Source: Phellopilus nigrolimitatus (Eukaryota; Basidiomycota; Agaricomycetes; Hymenochaetales; Hymenochaetaceae). From it: a stretch of DNA of 64,000 nucleotides. A program made the position numbers and the translations under genes. Position 1 is the stretch's first letter. Each line of letters begins with the position of its first letter. Under the pieces are notes generated by a model, which saw only the letters and a program-made list of their open reading frames with translations, did not search any database and was not told the DNA's origin. The stretch covers positions 62,001-126,000 of the forward strand of contig JAJOHG010000048.1 of the NCBI GenBank assembly GCA_021029095.1, written 5' to 3'. Shown in pieces: positions 20,501 to 29,890 of the stretch.

Positions 20501-21608
20501 TCGGTTCAGCAAACAGATACACGCTGTCCCGACTTCTATCACGTTAACAGCAGAAGGCATGGCCAAACTCTATCGCGATAATGTCTTTCGGCTACATGGC
20601 ATCCCTCGGAAATTCATTCATGACCGCGGCACTCAGTTCGAAGCGCGCTTTATGAAAGAGTTATACCGGCTACTTGGGATTGAAGGGAATCCGTCGACGG
20701 CTTATCACCCCCAGACTGATGGACAAACAGAACGTATAAATCAGGAGATCGAACAATATCTCCGGATCTTTATCAACTACCATCAGACAGACTGGGCGGA
20801 ATGGCTCGCTATGGCAGAATTCGCGTACAATGACAAAGAACAAAGTTCTACAGGCTCATCGCCATTCTTTGTCAATCATGGGAGGCACCCTTTCAAAGGG
20901 ACTAACCCCAGACGCGAGCCCCTGAACGAGTCGGCTGGACAATTTGTTGATCGGATGAAGCGGATTAGGGAGGAGACGGCATCGGCACTACAGAAAGCGG
21001 CAGAAACCATGAAGCGGTTTTACGATCGAACTAAGGGTGAATCTATTGAATACGCCCCAGGAAGCAAAGTCCTACTGGAAGCATCGAATATCAAAACAGA
21101 TCGCCCTATGAAAAAGTTCGACGACAAACGCTACGGCCCTTTCGAGGTAGAAAAGAAGATTGGGAAATCGGCATACAAACTTAAGCTTCCAAGGACATGG
21201 AAGAAAATACATCCAGTCTTCAACGAAGTATTATTGTCACCCTACAAAGACCCGAGATACCCATCACAGCAACAGCCGCCGCCACCCCCCCCTGTTCTCA
21301 GTGACGAAGGAGAAGAGTACGAGGTTGAAAAGATTGTAGATGCGAAGAAAGTCCGAGGGAAACTCAAATTCCTAGTTCATTGGAAAGGTTACCCGGTGTC
21401 TGAGCGTACGTGGCAAGCCACTGAAGACCTGGAAAACTCCCAAGAACTGATCGAAGAATTCTACAAGGAAAACCCCGGTGCGCCAAGAGGTATTAGTGCA
21501 CTTGACTTCGCTTCCATACGCTTTACCACAATCATCGACGACAACATCCCCGTCTATATCCCACGTCACCTCCGGCAAAAACCACATCGCCTCACGTCTA
21601 TCCCTTAG
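17571..21608 (+). CDS. Ty3/chromovirus Pol polyprotein with chromodomain (about 1,345 aa)
   Basis: One long frame follows gag by a -1 shift. It has a protease motif LLDSGCTGS (Asp about 183) and reverse transcriptase with YLDDILIF (about 535). RNase H begins near 680. The integrase HHCC zinc finger lies around 895-930, with the D,D-35-E triad at 958, 1018 and 1054. A C-terminal chromodomain (about 1250-1300, YEVEKIVDAK... HWKGYP... TWQATEDL) contains aromatic residues for methyl-lysine binding. Domain order PR-RT-RH-IN plus chromodomain defines chromoviruses, which are known to target heterochromatin or promoters. The frame has no stop or gap. It lacks its own ATG and depends on frameshifting from a gag that is here truncated. 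Confidence 0.95.
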   Translation: MITALPGGGSVSVSDTVTVDSCKNSFPTPPKNEKSTQKIKNNENAKTETVDSSPSVDTADVFLSSSNNSIYETEPKTVKNESPKARAIPFTAPWVVRRLKDDKLENALTTLRVWMHEKRQEEANEETVRQIIALEDEEAVKAVRGLRGPKRFIRGSRGQQLNVAVSLQATDTGSWFNVEALLDSGCTGSCIDRSFVQKNGIRTQNTPIPIPVYNADGTLNKGGSITETVEMRMIIRDHAERITFAVTDLGKTELFIGHEWLKLHNPSIDWQKSTITFDRCPDACGYIADLLDIDADPDDDQEPELVMEEGERLFAFDWDQYVSSHAQKMRRWSDSTETLVDSTPDYVTEFKDVFDQSDFDQLPERRPWDHAIELTPGFAPVDCKVYPLNQGEQKALDEFLEENLRTGRIRPSKSPMASPFFFIKKKDGKLRPVQDYRKLNEMTVKNRYPLPLIQELVDKLKQARHFTKLDVRWGFNNIRIKEGDEWKAAFRTNRGLFEPTVMFFGLTNSPATFQGFMNEILKDLIDDGHVIVYLDDILIFTDDLDHHRKLVRRVLEILRANKLYLKPEKCSFEKTTIDYLGLIVGEGKLRMDPAKVAAVRDWPKPTKKKELQSFLGFCNFYRRFILGFSAHAKPLTSLTGNTEWKWEAAQDLAFERLKESICQEPVLALPVDDGQFRVEADSSDFANGAILSQYIDGKWRPIAYRSQSLSEAERNYEIYDKEMLAIMSSLDDWRQYLLGARKPFEIWSDHQNLQYFRKPQKLNRRQARWVTELAEYDFVLHHKPGALMTKADLLSRRAGHKTGEDDNSDVTLLKPELFLKEISFESLDEDFIQRIKRVRNNKDKAVVKALAAGAKLWEEYGDGLITWQERIYVPKDSKLREDIIRAHHDSAIAGHPGRYKTHELITRNYWWPGVQRDVRSYVEGCDTCQRTKPRRTRPHAPLQPNEIPKEPWEIVTVDLIGEVPESNGHNAICVFVDRFSKQIHAVPTSITLTAEGMAKLYRDNVFRLHGIPRKFIHDRGTQFEARFMKELYRLLGIEGNPSTAYHPQTDGQTERINQEIEQYLRIFINYHQTDWAEWLAMAEFAYNDKEQSSTGSSPFFVNHGRHPFKGTNPRREPLNESAGQFVDRMKRIREETASALQKAAETMKRFYDRTKGESIEYAPGSKVLLEASNIKTDRPMKKFDDKRYGPFEVEKKIGKSAYKLKLPRTWKKIHPVFNEVLLSPYKDPRYPSQQQPPPPPPVLSDEGEEYEVEKIVDAKKVRGKLKFLVHWKGYPVSERTWQATEDLENSQELIEEFYKENPGAPRGISALDFASIRFTTIIDDNIPVYIPRHLRQKPHRLTSIP

Positions 21609-21653
21609 AAAAATCCATGTCGAACGAGGACGTTCGCCCTAAAGAGGGGGTAA

Positions 21654-22028
21654 TGTCATGAACGATCATTTTCATTTTCTTATTTCCTTACAAATCACGG
21701 CCACTTTAGATAATACGGACAATAGCGGACATTAGATAAGCTTATGTCATAGGGCTAGACCATGACATCATAGTGACATCACTGACGATGACATCACCTA
21801 TGACATCATTAACCCCGCCCGCTCCACTAGAGTAGCCATATTAGGTAGTGTACTACTTGGTCTGTGCGCACTAAGTTTGGGTATATAAGTAGACTAGATA
21901 TCTGTACTTAGACCCCAGTTTCGACCTAGTCAATACTCCTGGCTAGTGTGCGTTGCAATACATCTCCCTTACCTCTCTGATTGTTGTGTGACGTGGCGTG
22001 AACAGTTGGTTCTAGTCAGTCGTTGACA
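21654..22028 (+). repeat. Ty3 3' LTR
   Basis: The LTR is 375 bp and by eye identical to the 5' LTR. It is preceded by the polypurine tract AAAGAGGGGG at 21,641-21,650. Confidence 0.95.
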
Positions 22029-22033
22029 CCATT

Positions 22034-22446
22034 CTCTGGAAAAAATATCAGACTTCTGCCAGGTTTTGTGCCAACCCAAAATTCGGGCTAGGTATTGCCA
22101 AACGGCAATCGCCCTTTTGCCAGGCGGCAACAGCAAAACCTTTAGAGTTCTGCCAACAACACTATTCTGAGGATATCGCTTTGGGAGCAGAGCCCGGCAC
22201 AACAGTGACAACACTGTTCATGTCGGTCCAAATAATTGGCGGTGATCGACACACCCATTGAATTTATTTATTTATTTATGAATCGAGAAGTAACGAAGAG
22301 TTGTGTGCCATTGTTCCACCAAAAAGAAAAAAAAAAGTATCTACAATGTCAATAAAGGAGAGACACGAAGTTCAAAAGTTTGAAGAAATAGAGACAACAG
22401 CGCGATAGAAAAGAACAAGAACAAGAAAGAAAAAAATCATGCAGCC
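22034..22446. other. Copy B tail between Ty3 element and the 385-base insert
   Basis: This continues the noncoding tail seen at 4,957-5,257 and 10,263-10,370 of copy A. It is the empty site of the copia insertion (A-rich tract near 22,320-22,337). No gene is seen. Confidence 0.7.
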
Positions 22447-22832
22447 GTTGGAAGGCACCCAGAGAGTGCCAACACTTGAGCCTACAAGACAAACAGGACA
22501 TAGTAATCTTTGTTGCTGTCAGAGATACTCTAAATACATACAGGAGACGCGTATACTCACCTTTGTTGCTGTCAGAGATACTGAGGAAACAAAGGCGATG
22601 GCGCACAGTGAAAATGGGTCGGATTATATAAGAAAAACTATACAATACCAGTCCGACAGGGATCCGACCCTTATTACTCTTGAAGTACATAAGCCGACTT
22701 TCCAACAAGTTGGGAAAGTCGGAAATGCGAAAACGTCGGCCGGTCGGCTCAAAAACGTCGGCTCAAAAACGTCGGCCGGTCGGACACACAATGTGTCGGA
22801 AATGGGAAGAACGCGCCAGCGGGCTTACAGCT
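22447..22832. mobile_element. Insert of about 385 bases unique to copy B, type unknown
   Basis: Copy A reads continuously from GCAGCC to GAGTAAAA, while copy B carries this extra block. It contains a 20-base direct repeat (TTTGTTGCTGTCAGAGATAC at about 22,509 and 22,561). It also has a hairpin (CCGACTTTCC / GGGAAAGTCGG near 22,693-22,722) and tandem AAAACGTCGG units near 22,730-22,785. No clear terminal repeats or target duplication could be fixed, so the class is open. Confidence 0.4.
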
Positions 22833-22921
22833 GTGAGTAAAAAGAATCTAAACTAATCAAATGAGAAAAAAAGGTTTGTGTATGTCCGTGAAGAAAAACC
22901 ATGAAACCAAAAAAGGATATA

Positions 22922-23732
22922 GCAAGGTTGATGGGTGTGCACCCGATGTTGATCAACCCATTGAAAGAGTTGTTTTGGCAGCTGAGCCAAATAGCATACA
23001 GTCGAACTTCTGCTAATGCATACTCCTCGTGCTGCATAAACTCCCAAAATGCATAGACTTTGGCTTCCACCAAGCCGGTAGTTAGAAAATACCTATAAGA
23101 TAATGCATAAAATTCATAATGCATGATGCATAACTGTATGCAGTAATTTAAATGGGGATATGCATTATGTGAGGTGTCTTGCTTGCACAGAACTTGATGC
23201 TTGACAAACACATTTTGCAACCTCACATGTCTTCATGACAGGGCATTTTCAACATAACCTCAGGACACCTCAGCAGGAGCTTCCTTATTCAAAGCCAGTG
23301 TTTCAGCAGGCTCATAGCCATTTTTGCAAGCTTAGGTTGCAACTACAGGCCAAGCAGATGGCATGGAAGCAACCGGATCTCCGCTATTTTTTCACCACCT
23401 AGAACTCTATCAGAAATCCACACAGGAATAATACTGCTGGAAAGTGTGGCATCAACAACAGATGTCCACAATCATTCCCACACCCATAATTCTAACAAAC
23501 TCGACTTTCATTTGTGTTTTGCGCTCACTCCTTTCCCTATTTATACGCCACCTGTAGCCTGTGAATAAATTACGTACTAATTTGCGTATTTCTCGTAGTG
23601 CATGACCTCTCGTAATGCATACAAAACTCTTCCACCGAACTCTATGCATTAGCAGAAGTTCGACTGTACTGGCCAGTGATTGTCGAATCAAGAAATAAAA
23701 GAGGTCTGGCATACCAAACGGTCTGCGCGTTG
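22922..23732 (-). pseudogene. Hydrophobin 3' remnant (copy B)
   Basis: The 18-nt microexon (23,715-23,732) and the last coding exon (NNSFNGLINIGCTPINLA) of the intact gene at 10,480-11,473 are recognisable. The upstream exons are absent beyond 23,732, the stop codon is lost, and the intron between the two remaining exons was hit by the pogo-like MITE. It cannot encode a hydrophobin. Confidence 0.85.
22999..23666. mobile_element. pogo/Fot1-like MITE, 668 bp
   Basis: Perfect 24-bp terminal inverted repeats start CAGTCGAACTTCTGC. They are flanked by TA at 22,997-22,998 and 23,667-23,668. There is no transposase. Multiple subterminal TAATGCATA-like motifs occur in both orientations. CAGT ends and TA target duplication fit the Tc1/mariner-pogo group. 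It interrupts an intron of the hydrophobin remnant; copy A shows the empty site. Confidence 0.85.
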
Positions 23733-23814
23733 TAGGGCATGGCACGGGACGATCCCCGGGTATTAGCGTTTTGCTAATAACAGAGTGAGCTCAGCTTCAA
23801 TTCGAATGCTCTTA

Positions 23815-25419
23815 CAGTGGCTCACATAAGTATTGCACAGCCACCCGATTTTTTTCTTTCCACCTATTGCTCGCACACCACATCATGTTTTGCACAACTT
23901 CCTCTTGTAAGCTGAAGCATACCATATCAGGATTTTCCATGTATAATTTGAAGTAAATTGGTCAAGTGGTTATTGAAAGAAAAATCATACTTGTCAAAAG
24001 TGGCTGTGCAATACTTATGTAAGTGGCCCAAAACTCGACCTTGTTGACTGTCTCAAAAAACAACAAACAGTCGCTTTTCTCTGAAAATTGGAATATATTA
24101 TGTACACCCTCAGACTTATACATTTCACCAGCTAGTTCAAAACAATATGATGTGTGGTCTTTCCAGAAAGTCTTACTTGGTCAGGGGTATGGCATGAGGA
24201 ATCCTGTCTAAACTGTGACTCTAAATCTGATTAGAGTGACACCAAAATTGACAAGCAATCTCCCATATACAGCAGAAGAATGTATACATATGTTTTGTTG
24301 TGTATCTCAGCTTTGTTCTCAAATTATTATGACTTTTTTCTCAGAAGATCCTGATTTTGGCACAAGATTTCGATTTTGCCAGCTTTTCTTGCTAGAAACG
24401 AGACAAATAATTTCACTTCAGCTTGCTTCTGGGGTAGCCCTGAAACTATATCAATAATAGACCATAGGTAGAAGCTCAGCAGCTTTGTCAATCATGCTCA
24501 GGAAGGCAGTGCATTTCACTTGTTCGCCTTCAATACTTACTACTGAATCACTGAAAATGTCTTTTCAATTGAGAATGACTTTTTCATTGAAAATGTGCAT
24601 TGTGTTACTCTACAAGGTCCATTTGTTAATTCTGATTTGATTTTAGCTCCTTAGATGTCATCAATGACTAGTCTTCAAGACTAGCTTTCAGTAGTAAGTA
24701 TTGAAGGCGAACAAGTGAAATGCACTGCCTTCCTGAGCATGATTGACAAAGCTGCTGAGCTTCTACCTATGGTCTATTATTGATATAGTTTCAGGGCTAC
24801 CCCAGAAGCAAGCTGAAGTGAAATTATTTGTCTCGTTTCTAGCAAGAAAAGCTGGCAAAATCGAAATCTTGTGCCAAAATCAGGATCTTCTGAGAAAAAA
24901 GTCATAATAATTTGAGAACAAAGCTGAGATACACAACAAAACATATGTATACATTCTTCTGCTGTATATGGGAGATTGCTTGTCAATTTTGGTGTCACTC
25001 TAATCAGATTTAGAGTCACAGTTTAGACAGGATTCCTCATGCCATACCCCTGACCAAGTAAGACTTTCTGGAAAGACCACACATCATATTGTTTTGAACT
25101 AGCTGGTGAAATGTATAAGTCTGAGGGTGTACATAATATATTCCAATTTTCAGAGAAAAGCGACTGTTTGTTGTTTTTTGAGACAGTCAACAAGGTCGAG
25201 TTTTGGGCCACTTACATAAGTATTGCACAGCCACTTTTGACAAGTATGATTTTTCTTTCAATAACCACTTGACCAATTTACTTCAAATTATACATGGAAA
25301 ATCCTGATATGGTATGCTTCAGCTTACAAGAGGAAGTTGTGCAAAACATGATGTGGTGTGCGAGCAATAGGTGGAAAGAAAAAAATCGGGTGGCTGTGCA
25401 ATACTTATGTGAGCCACTG
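23815..25419. mobile_element. Foldback element: giant palindrome with 733-bp arms
   Basis: Arms 23,815-24,547 and 24,687-25,419 are inverted copies with no length difference; paired positions sum to 49,234 throughout. The loop is 139 nt and is flanked by TA at 23,813-23,814 and 25,420-25,421. Ends read CAGTGGCTCACATAAG. Within each arm a second, inverted copy of the terminal core (ACATAAGTATTGCACAGCCAC) lies about 180 bases in, near 24,000-24,022 and its mirror. The element thus carries four copies of the end motif. The loop has its own small hairpin (CTAGTCTT...AAGACTAG, about 24,668). No transposase is seen. TA duplication and ends suggest Tc1/mariner mobilisation. Confidence 0.9.
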
Positions 25420-25421
25420 TA

Positions 25422-25872
25422 CATGCGTTATGTGCGCACTGTTACATGGTACACTGCGAAATGACCTTCTCTGCCATGTTGTGTTGAAATGAGAGGGGCG
25501 AGGTCGCCAGCAGTCGAGCACAGTGGAGTCCGTTTGACCCGTTGGCGGTGGTGGGCCGTGGGCAAACGCGATAGATAGCAAGTTACAACGAGTCAGCCTA
25601 TATGCTAGTCGCTTACTAATCTACCCGATTTGTCCGTTACCCCGAAACAGTTTTTGAGGGTTCGCAGAAATTCCAACATGTTGAATTAGCCCCATTAAAG
25701 TGCAACACACGCATGTACTTCATGAATGCACATATCCACATGTGGCCAGAAATCAACGAATTAAGGGTCCGCGACTCCGCGCCACACTCAGCTTCAGGGC
25801 CGGCGCTTACGCGTCCGACTCCCTGCTCCAGCCACGGTTGAACGTCTAACCCCGCCTTAAAAATCTCCCAAA
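25422..25872. promoter_or_regulatory. Upstream region of SLD5
   Basis: No gene is seen. From about 25,755 to the ATG the sequence is homologous to 127-180 and 11,993-12,050, the 5' flank retained in both SLD5 fragments. This marks where the duplicated unit joins the gene. Confidence 0.6.
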
Positions 25873-27176
25873 ATGTCGAGCCTCGACGAGCTCCGCAGCA
25901 AGTTCTACGACGAGTCCGACGACCCCTTCGTCCTCCCCTCCGCCTCGGGCTCGGACTCGCGCACCGCCGTCAACACTTCCTCCCCGCGCGCCGCCGCCGC
26001 GCCCTACCCGCGGCGGCCCGGCGCCCGCTCCGCGCGGGGTAAGGCAACGCGCGAGACGGGATTCATGGCGCGTGCACGCGCTGCGCCGGATGACGACAAC
26101 GCCGACGACGCGTTCGGCGGGCTCGGCTTGCCCGCGCGCGGCCGCGGCCGCGGGAACGTGGGCAATACTCTCGGACCCGGGCTAGACGACGACGCGATGG
26201 ACGTCGACCGCGCCGCGGACCCGCTGGCCGCGCAGGCGGCGCGCGAGGCGCGCGAGAGCGACGTGCAGCGCCTCCTGCGCGCGTGGCAGGACGAGCGGCA
26301 CGCGCCGGACGTGCTCCCCGCGCGCGACGCGCTGCTCGGGCGCGTGCTCGACGCCCTGCGGCGGCAGGTGCGTTTTCGCGCCTCCCCCTGTCATACCTTA
26401 GCTGAGGTGCCGCACGCTGACGCCAAAACCGTTTTTGCTTGCATTCCATTCGCAGACGGACGACGTGCACAAGCTGCGCACGGCGGCCGCGCACCTGAGC
26501 GAGGAGGACCACTACATGACGATGCTCGTGCAGACCGAGGTCGAGCGCGTCAAGTTCGTCGTGCGGAGCTACGTGCGCACGCGACTCTTCAAGGTGCGTC
26601 CTCCCCCTTCCCCTCCCCTTCCCCTTCCCCGCCTGTTTTCCCTAACAATCTCGCCCCGCCAGATCGAGCAGCACGCCGCGCACATCACCTCGCAGCCGGC
26701 CGTGCAGGCGCGGCTCACCGAGGCCGAGCTGCGGCACGCGCAGCGCTACGCGGCGCTCGTCGTCGCGCAGTTCCGGCGGACGGTGCTCGACCCGCTGCCC
26801 GCGACGCAGCAGGCTCTCGACGACGAGGTGCCCACCATGCCGCGCATGAGTGCGTCCGTTCCGTCTCTCTCCCTCATCTCTCCGTCCGCATGATGCTCAT
26901 GCCCACGTTCACGTCCAATGCGTCACCCCGCGCCTGCAGTTACCGAGCCGGACAGGGACCGCCCCGTCTTCTTTCGCGCCTTCGCGGACATCGAGCGCCT
27001 CGCGCTCGCCGAGTGCGTGCCCCCCTTCTTTCCCCCCTCACCCCCTTTATTCGGCGCAGATGAGCTTACATTGCGCTAGCGGAACGACAGAAACGGTCCC
27101 GCGCGACGCGGTCTTCCTGATGCCGTACCGCGTCGTCGAGCAGCACCTCCTGCGCGGCGAGGTCGAGCTCGTCTAG
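25873..27176 (+). CDS. SLD5: GINS complex subunit Sld5 (5 exons, intact)
   Basis: Exons are 25873-26367, 26456-26593, 26663-26849, 26940-27012 and 27080-27176, all with GT-AG introns, ending in TAG. After an acidic and Arg/Ala-rich N-terminus, the helical GINS A-domain runs from about residue 120 (LLRAWQDERHAPDVLP). It includes the family signature EVERVKFVVRSYVRTRL. The beta-rich B-domain at the C-terminus contains DRPVFFRAF and ends in YRVVEQHLLRGEVELV. Sld5 is one of four GINS subunits that join Cdc45 and MCM2-7 to form the replicative helicase; it acts in the nucleus at replication forks. It should be single-copy and essential. Broken 5' fragments of it occur at 127 and 11,993. Confidence 0.92.
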
Positions 27177-27406
27177 CGCGCCGCGCCCCTCCAGCTCTCG
27201 AACCTGTACATATCTCTCTCCTTCAATCTCTGCTGTCCCACTGCTTTCCTCGCACGCGACCGAAAACTTCCGCACGGTGCTGTACGTCGTACAATGTATC
27301 CCTTATCTCAATCATATCTATCTATACATTGCCTCCTAGTAGAAAATGAACCAGAAAACAAAATACAACGCACAAACTCCCAGGGAAAAAAAACAATCAA
27401 TCAAGC
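27177..27406. other. Convergent 3' spacer between SLD5 and methyltransferase
   Basis: The 230 bases between the two stop codons must hold both 3' ends. Only AT-rich sequence with TATCTATC-like repeats and an A-tract near 27,385 is seen. Confidence 0.5.
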
Positions 27407-28472
27407 CTACGCGCCCTTCACGCACCTCCCCGCCTGGTGCCAAAACAAGCTCTCCGGGTCATCGCCCTCCACACCCCACACCTCCATCGTCTCCCACCCA
27501 CCCTCTCCCTCCCCCGCCCCCGCCCGTTTCCCCGCATCCCTTATTGCGCCCACCCCATCCACCCCAATCCAGCACCCATCAAAAAACAGCGCCCACAGCG
27601 GCGCGAGCGCATCCTGCCACTTCGCCGCGCCCGCGCACGGGCTGCGCACGTGCTCGTGGAACAGCAGCTGCCCGCCGGGCGCGCGCAGCGTGCGCCGCAC
27701 GAGCGCGCCGAGCGTCGCGCGGGGGCGCGGCACCGAGCACAGCGTCAGCACGCTCACGAGCGTATCGACCACCTGCCCGTCCCCCTCCCCCTCCTCCGCC
27801 CCCGCCTCCGCACCTGTCTGCGCGCCAACACGGAATTGTCTAGCCCACGCCGCCAGTGCGGCGCACACCGTGTCCGTGTCCTCCGCGCCGCACGCGAGAA
27901 GGACGAACGAGCCGTCCTCCTCCACGAAGCCCGCCGCGCGCGCTTCAGCGCGGAGGCGCGCGTGCATGAGCGCGTTCGGCTCGAGCGCGACGTACGCGGA
28001 GACGCACGGGCGATCGAGGTAGCGCGCGAGGTGGCCATGCCCTGTTCACGCGCGTAAGCTACAGTACGTACGGGGGCACAGCAAAGCAGTCAGAACGGAT
28101 ATGTGTGCACGCACCGGCGCCGAGGTCGAGTACGACGCCCCGTGCCCACTTCCGTATCAAGTCGTCCTTGGCCTGCCTCATGTTGTCGTCTATCTCGTCG
28201 CCGTACAGCACCCACACATGCGCCATGAACGTGCGCGACAGCTCTCGCGGTCTGAGCAGCAGAGTCGGGCGGTGTAAGACAGCTCTCACGGTGGGGAGCC
28301 AGCCGGTTTGGATGGTGAGAAAGAGCCTTGCGAACAGGCCATGAACATACGCATACTTGAATCCCATCTCCACAGTCGGGAGGAGTATAAGTATCAAGGC
28401 TTGGAGATTGCGCCAGAATCTGCATGGGAGATTTGGAATAGCCGAGGCGACACGGTCCGGAGTATTAGTCAT
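27407..28472 (-). CDS. SAM-dependent methyltransferase, METTL7-like
   Basis: Exons in coding order are 28472-28115 and 28041-27407, 330 residues with start MTNTPDRV. An in-frame ATG at 28,517 would add 15 residues. A hydrophobic N-terminal half (residues about 15-60) may anchor the protein in a membrane. Motif I, VVLDLGAGHGHLARYL, spans the splice junction. It is followed by an acidic beta-2 residue (VALEPN) and a DTLVSVLTLCSV motif IV-like strand. The C-terminus ends FWHQAGRCVKGA. The pattern fits the Methyltransf_11/METTL7-type family of lipid-droplet or ER methyltransferases. The substrate is unknown. The intron is 73 nt, GT-AG. Confidence 0.75.
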
Positions 28473-28517
28473 TAAAGACGCGCGACGCGTCTTGGATTCG
28501 ACGCGTCTGATCTTCAC

Positions 28518-28799
28518 GCGGCTGCAAGTCGCGACTGAGCTGAGAGGGCGTACACAAACACATACTTATTTCATTGGAAAGGGTATAGTAGACAAAGCCA
28601 CTAAAATAGCGCATGTAGCTACAAAAGCACAGAAGAAGGAAGAAAAACATCAAGGACCCAAAACCGACGTGCGAAAAAAAAGGAGTGAAAGGGTCGAAGA
28701 CGAAATGAGTTCAGGTCCGAACGAACGAAACGAAGAAAGAACTCGAATATCGGAATGTAATAGAGGAAACACAGAGAAAGACGCGTCCTTCCAGAGCGG
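28518..28799. other. Spacer between methyltransferase and hydrophobin 2
   Basis: A-rich sequence with no supported gene. It must contain the methyltransferase promoter and the hydrophobin 3' end. Confidence 0.5.
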
Positions 28800-29355
28800 C
28801 TAGAGGCTGGCGTTGATGGGCGTGCAGTCAACGCCGACCGGAACGAGACCGACATCTGTTAAATTGAGTTAGACAAAGGTTTGCAAGCTCGGGCTTCGAT
28901 GTCTGCTGGGCCACTAACCCTTGTTGCCTTGGCAGCAAGCAGTCTGAGCGGAGCAGCTGCCACCGCTGCCAACTCCGATGGCTGTGATCGGATCGCTGAC
29001 GAGATATTTATTCGAGCTGGAAGCAACGCTATGAGGGAATACACACCAGTTGATGCCGAGGGGGACGTTCAGGCCCTGCAGGTCGATCGGGATGAGGCCC
29101 ACGAGGTCGGCTGAGCTTGTAGATCCCGCAGGCTGAGAACGGCGAAACATGCCACCCGGGTTGAACAAGGAAATAAGAGATGAACGTCGATGAGCACTGT
29201 GCCACCCGACTTTGAGAGGCGAGAATACTCACCGCGATGCTGTTGCAGCATTGGACCGTGCCCGTCGAGCAGGTCTCGCGGACGAAGAGGGCGCCCGGGG
29301 ACGCGAGGGTGGAGGTGGCGACCGCAAGGAAAGTGGCAAGCTTAATTGCGAGCAT
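28800..29355 (-). CDS. Class I hydrophobin, compact (4 exons, 113 aa)
   Basis: Exons in coding order are 29355-29233, 29132-29047, 28995-28919 and 28855-28800. They sum to 114 codons including TAG. The signal peptide is MLAIKLATFLAVATSTLA. The eight-cysteine pattern is complete: CSTGTVQCC, INC, SCSAQTACC and DCTPIN. The sequence is typical class I (VGLIPIDLQGLNVPLGI, IGVGSGGSCSAQ) and close in pattern to the domain of the hydrophobin at 10,480 but without its Pro-rich extension. A TATA box (TATATAA on this strand) lies near 29,480-29,488, about 125 bases before the ATG. The product should be secreted and coat aerial hyphae or fruit-body surfaces. Confidence 0.93.
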
Positions 29356-29890
29356 GTTGTGCGTGATAATCTGGAAATTGGGAGTTTAAAAACGGAAGAG
29401 TTTTGGCGGGTGGGTTTCTGTGTGAATGAGCGACTGTGGTGAGAGGGATACTGAAGGAGGAGGGGGGCAGGAAGGTGGTTTATATATTGGAAAGAGGAGC
29501 GGAGCTGGAATCGTGTCTTCAAAATAAGGAATTGAATATTATATTTCCAAACACCGAATATGCTGAAGAGGAAACGCTGAAGAAGCGCACCACTGCACAC
29601 CACCGCACCCAAATCGGGGATAGCGCACGACGACATCCAGAGGGTCGACAGGCCGGTAGCAGTCAGGAAATACCATGACGAAGCGCTCGGGCAAATGACC
29701 CCGACAGGCACGTCGAAAAGACGTGAATCTCCAGTAAGCTTTGGATTGCCAAACAAAATTCAGGGACAAACTTGGCTGGCCAGAACTATGTACCGACTTG
29801 AAAGACAGCGCCACGGTGCAACAGGGCGGTGAACGAAAGAGAGTGCGTGCAATAAGCGCCACTCGGCGTTCCTCGCTACCACGACTAAAG

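Larger units (their letters stand above)
16834..22028 (+). mobile_element. Ty3 chromovirus LTR retrotransposon, Tf1/sushi-like, capsid-deleted
   Basis: Two 375-bp LTRs (TGTCATG to TTGACA), identical by eye, are flanked by the 5-bp target duplication CCATT at 16,829-16,833 and 22,029-22,033. The empty site is preserved in copy A near 4,958. Pol is full length with a C-terminal chromodomain. Gag is reduced to its zinc-knuckle end, so capsid would have to come from another element. The primer-binding site is complementary to the element's own transcript start (self-priming). Identical LTRs imply that this deleted form has itself transposed recently. Confidence 0.95.
11947..23733 (+). repeat. Segmental duplication, copy B (interrupted by a Ty3 element and a MITE)
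   Basis: This is the second direct copy of the unit described for 1-10,631. It is split by the Ty3 element (16,834-22,028), an insert of about 385 bases near 22,447-22,832 and the pogo-like MITE (22,999-23,666). None of these inserts is in copy A, so all arrived after the duplication or were absent from the template. The right breakpoint falls exactly at the end of the 18-nt hydrophobin microexon (23,715-23,732). Confidence 0.9.

Noticed and set aside
24023..25211. Two open frames (62 and 80 codons) appearing on both strands with identical products
   Set aside because: They are the same frames seen in the two arms of the palindrome; short, with no domain. This is symmetry, not two genes.
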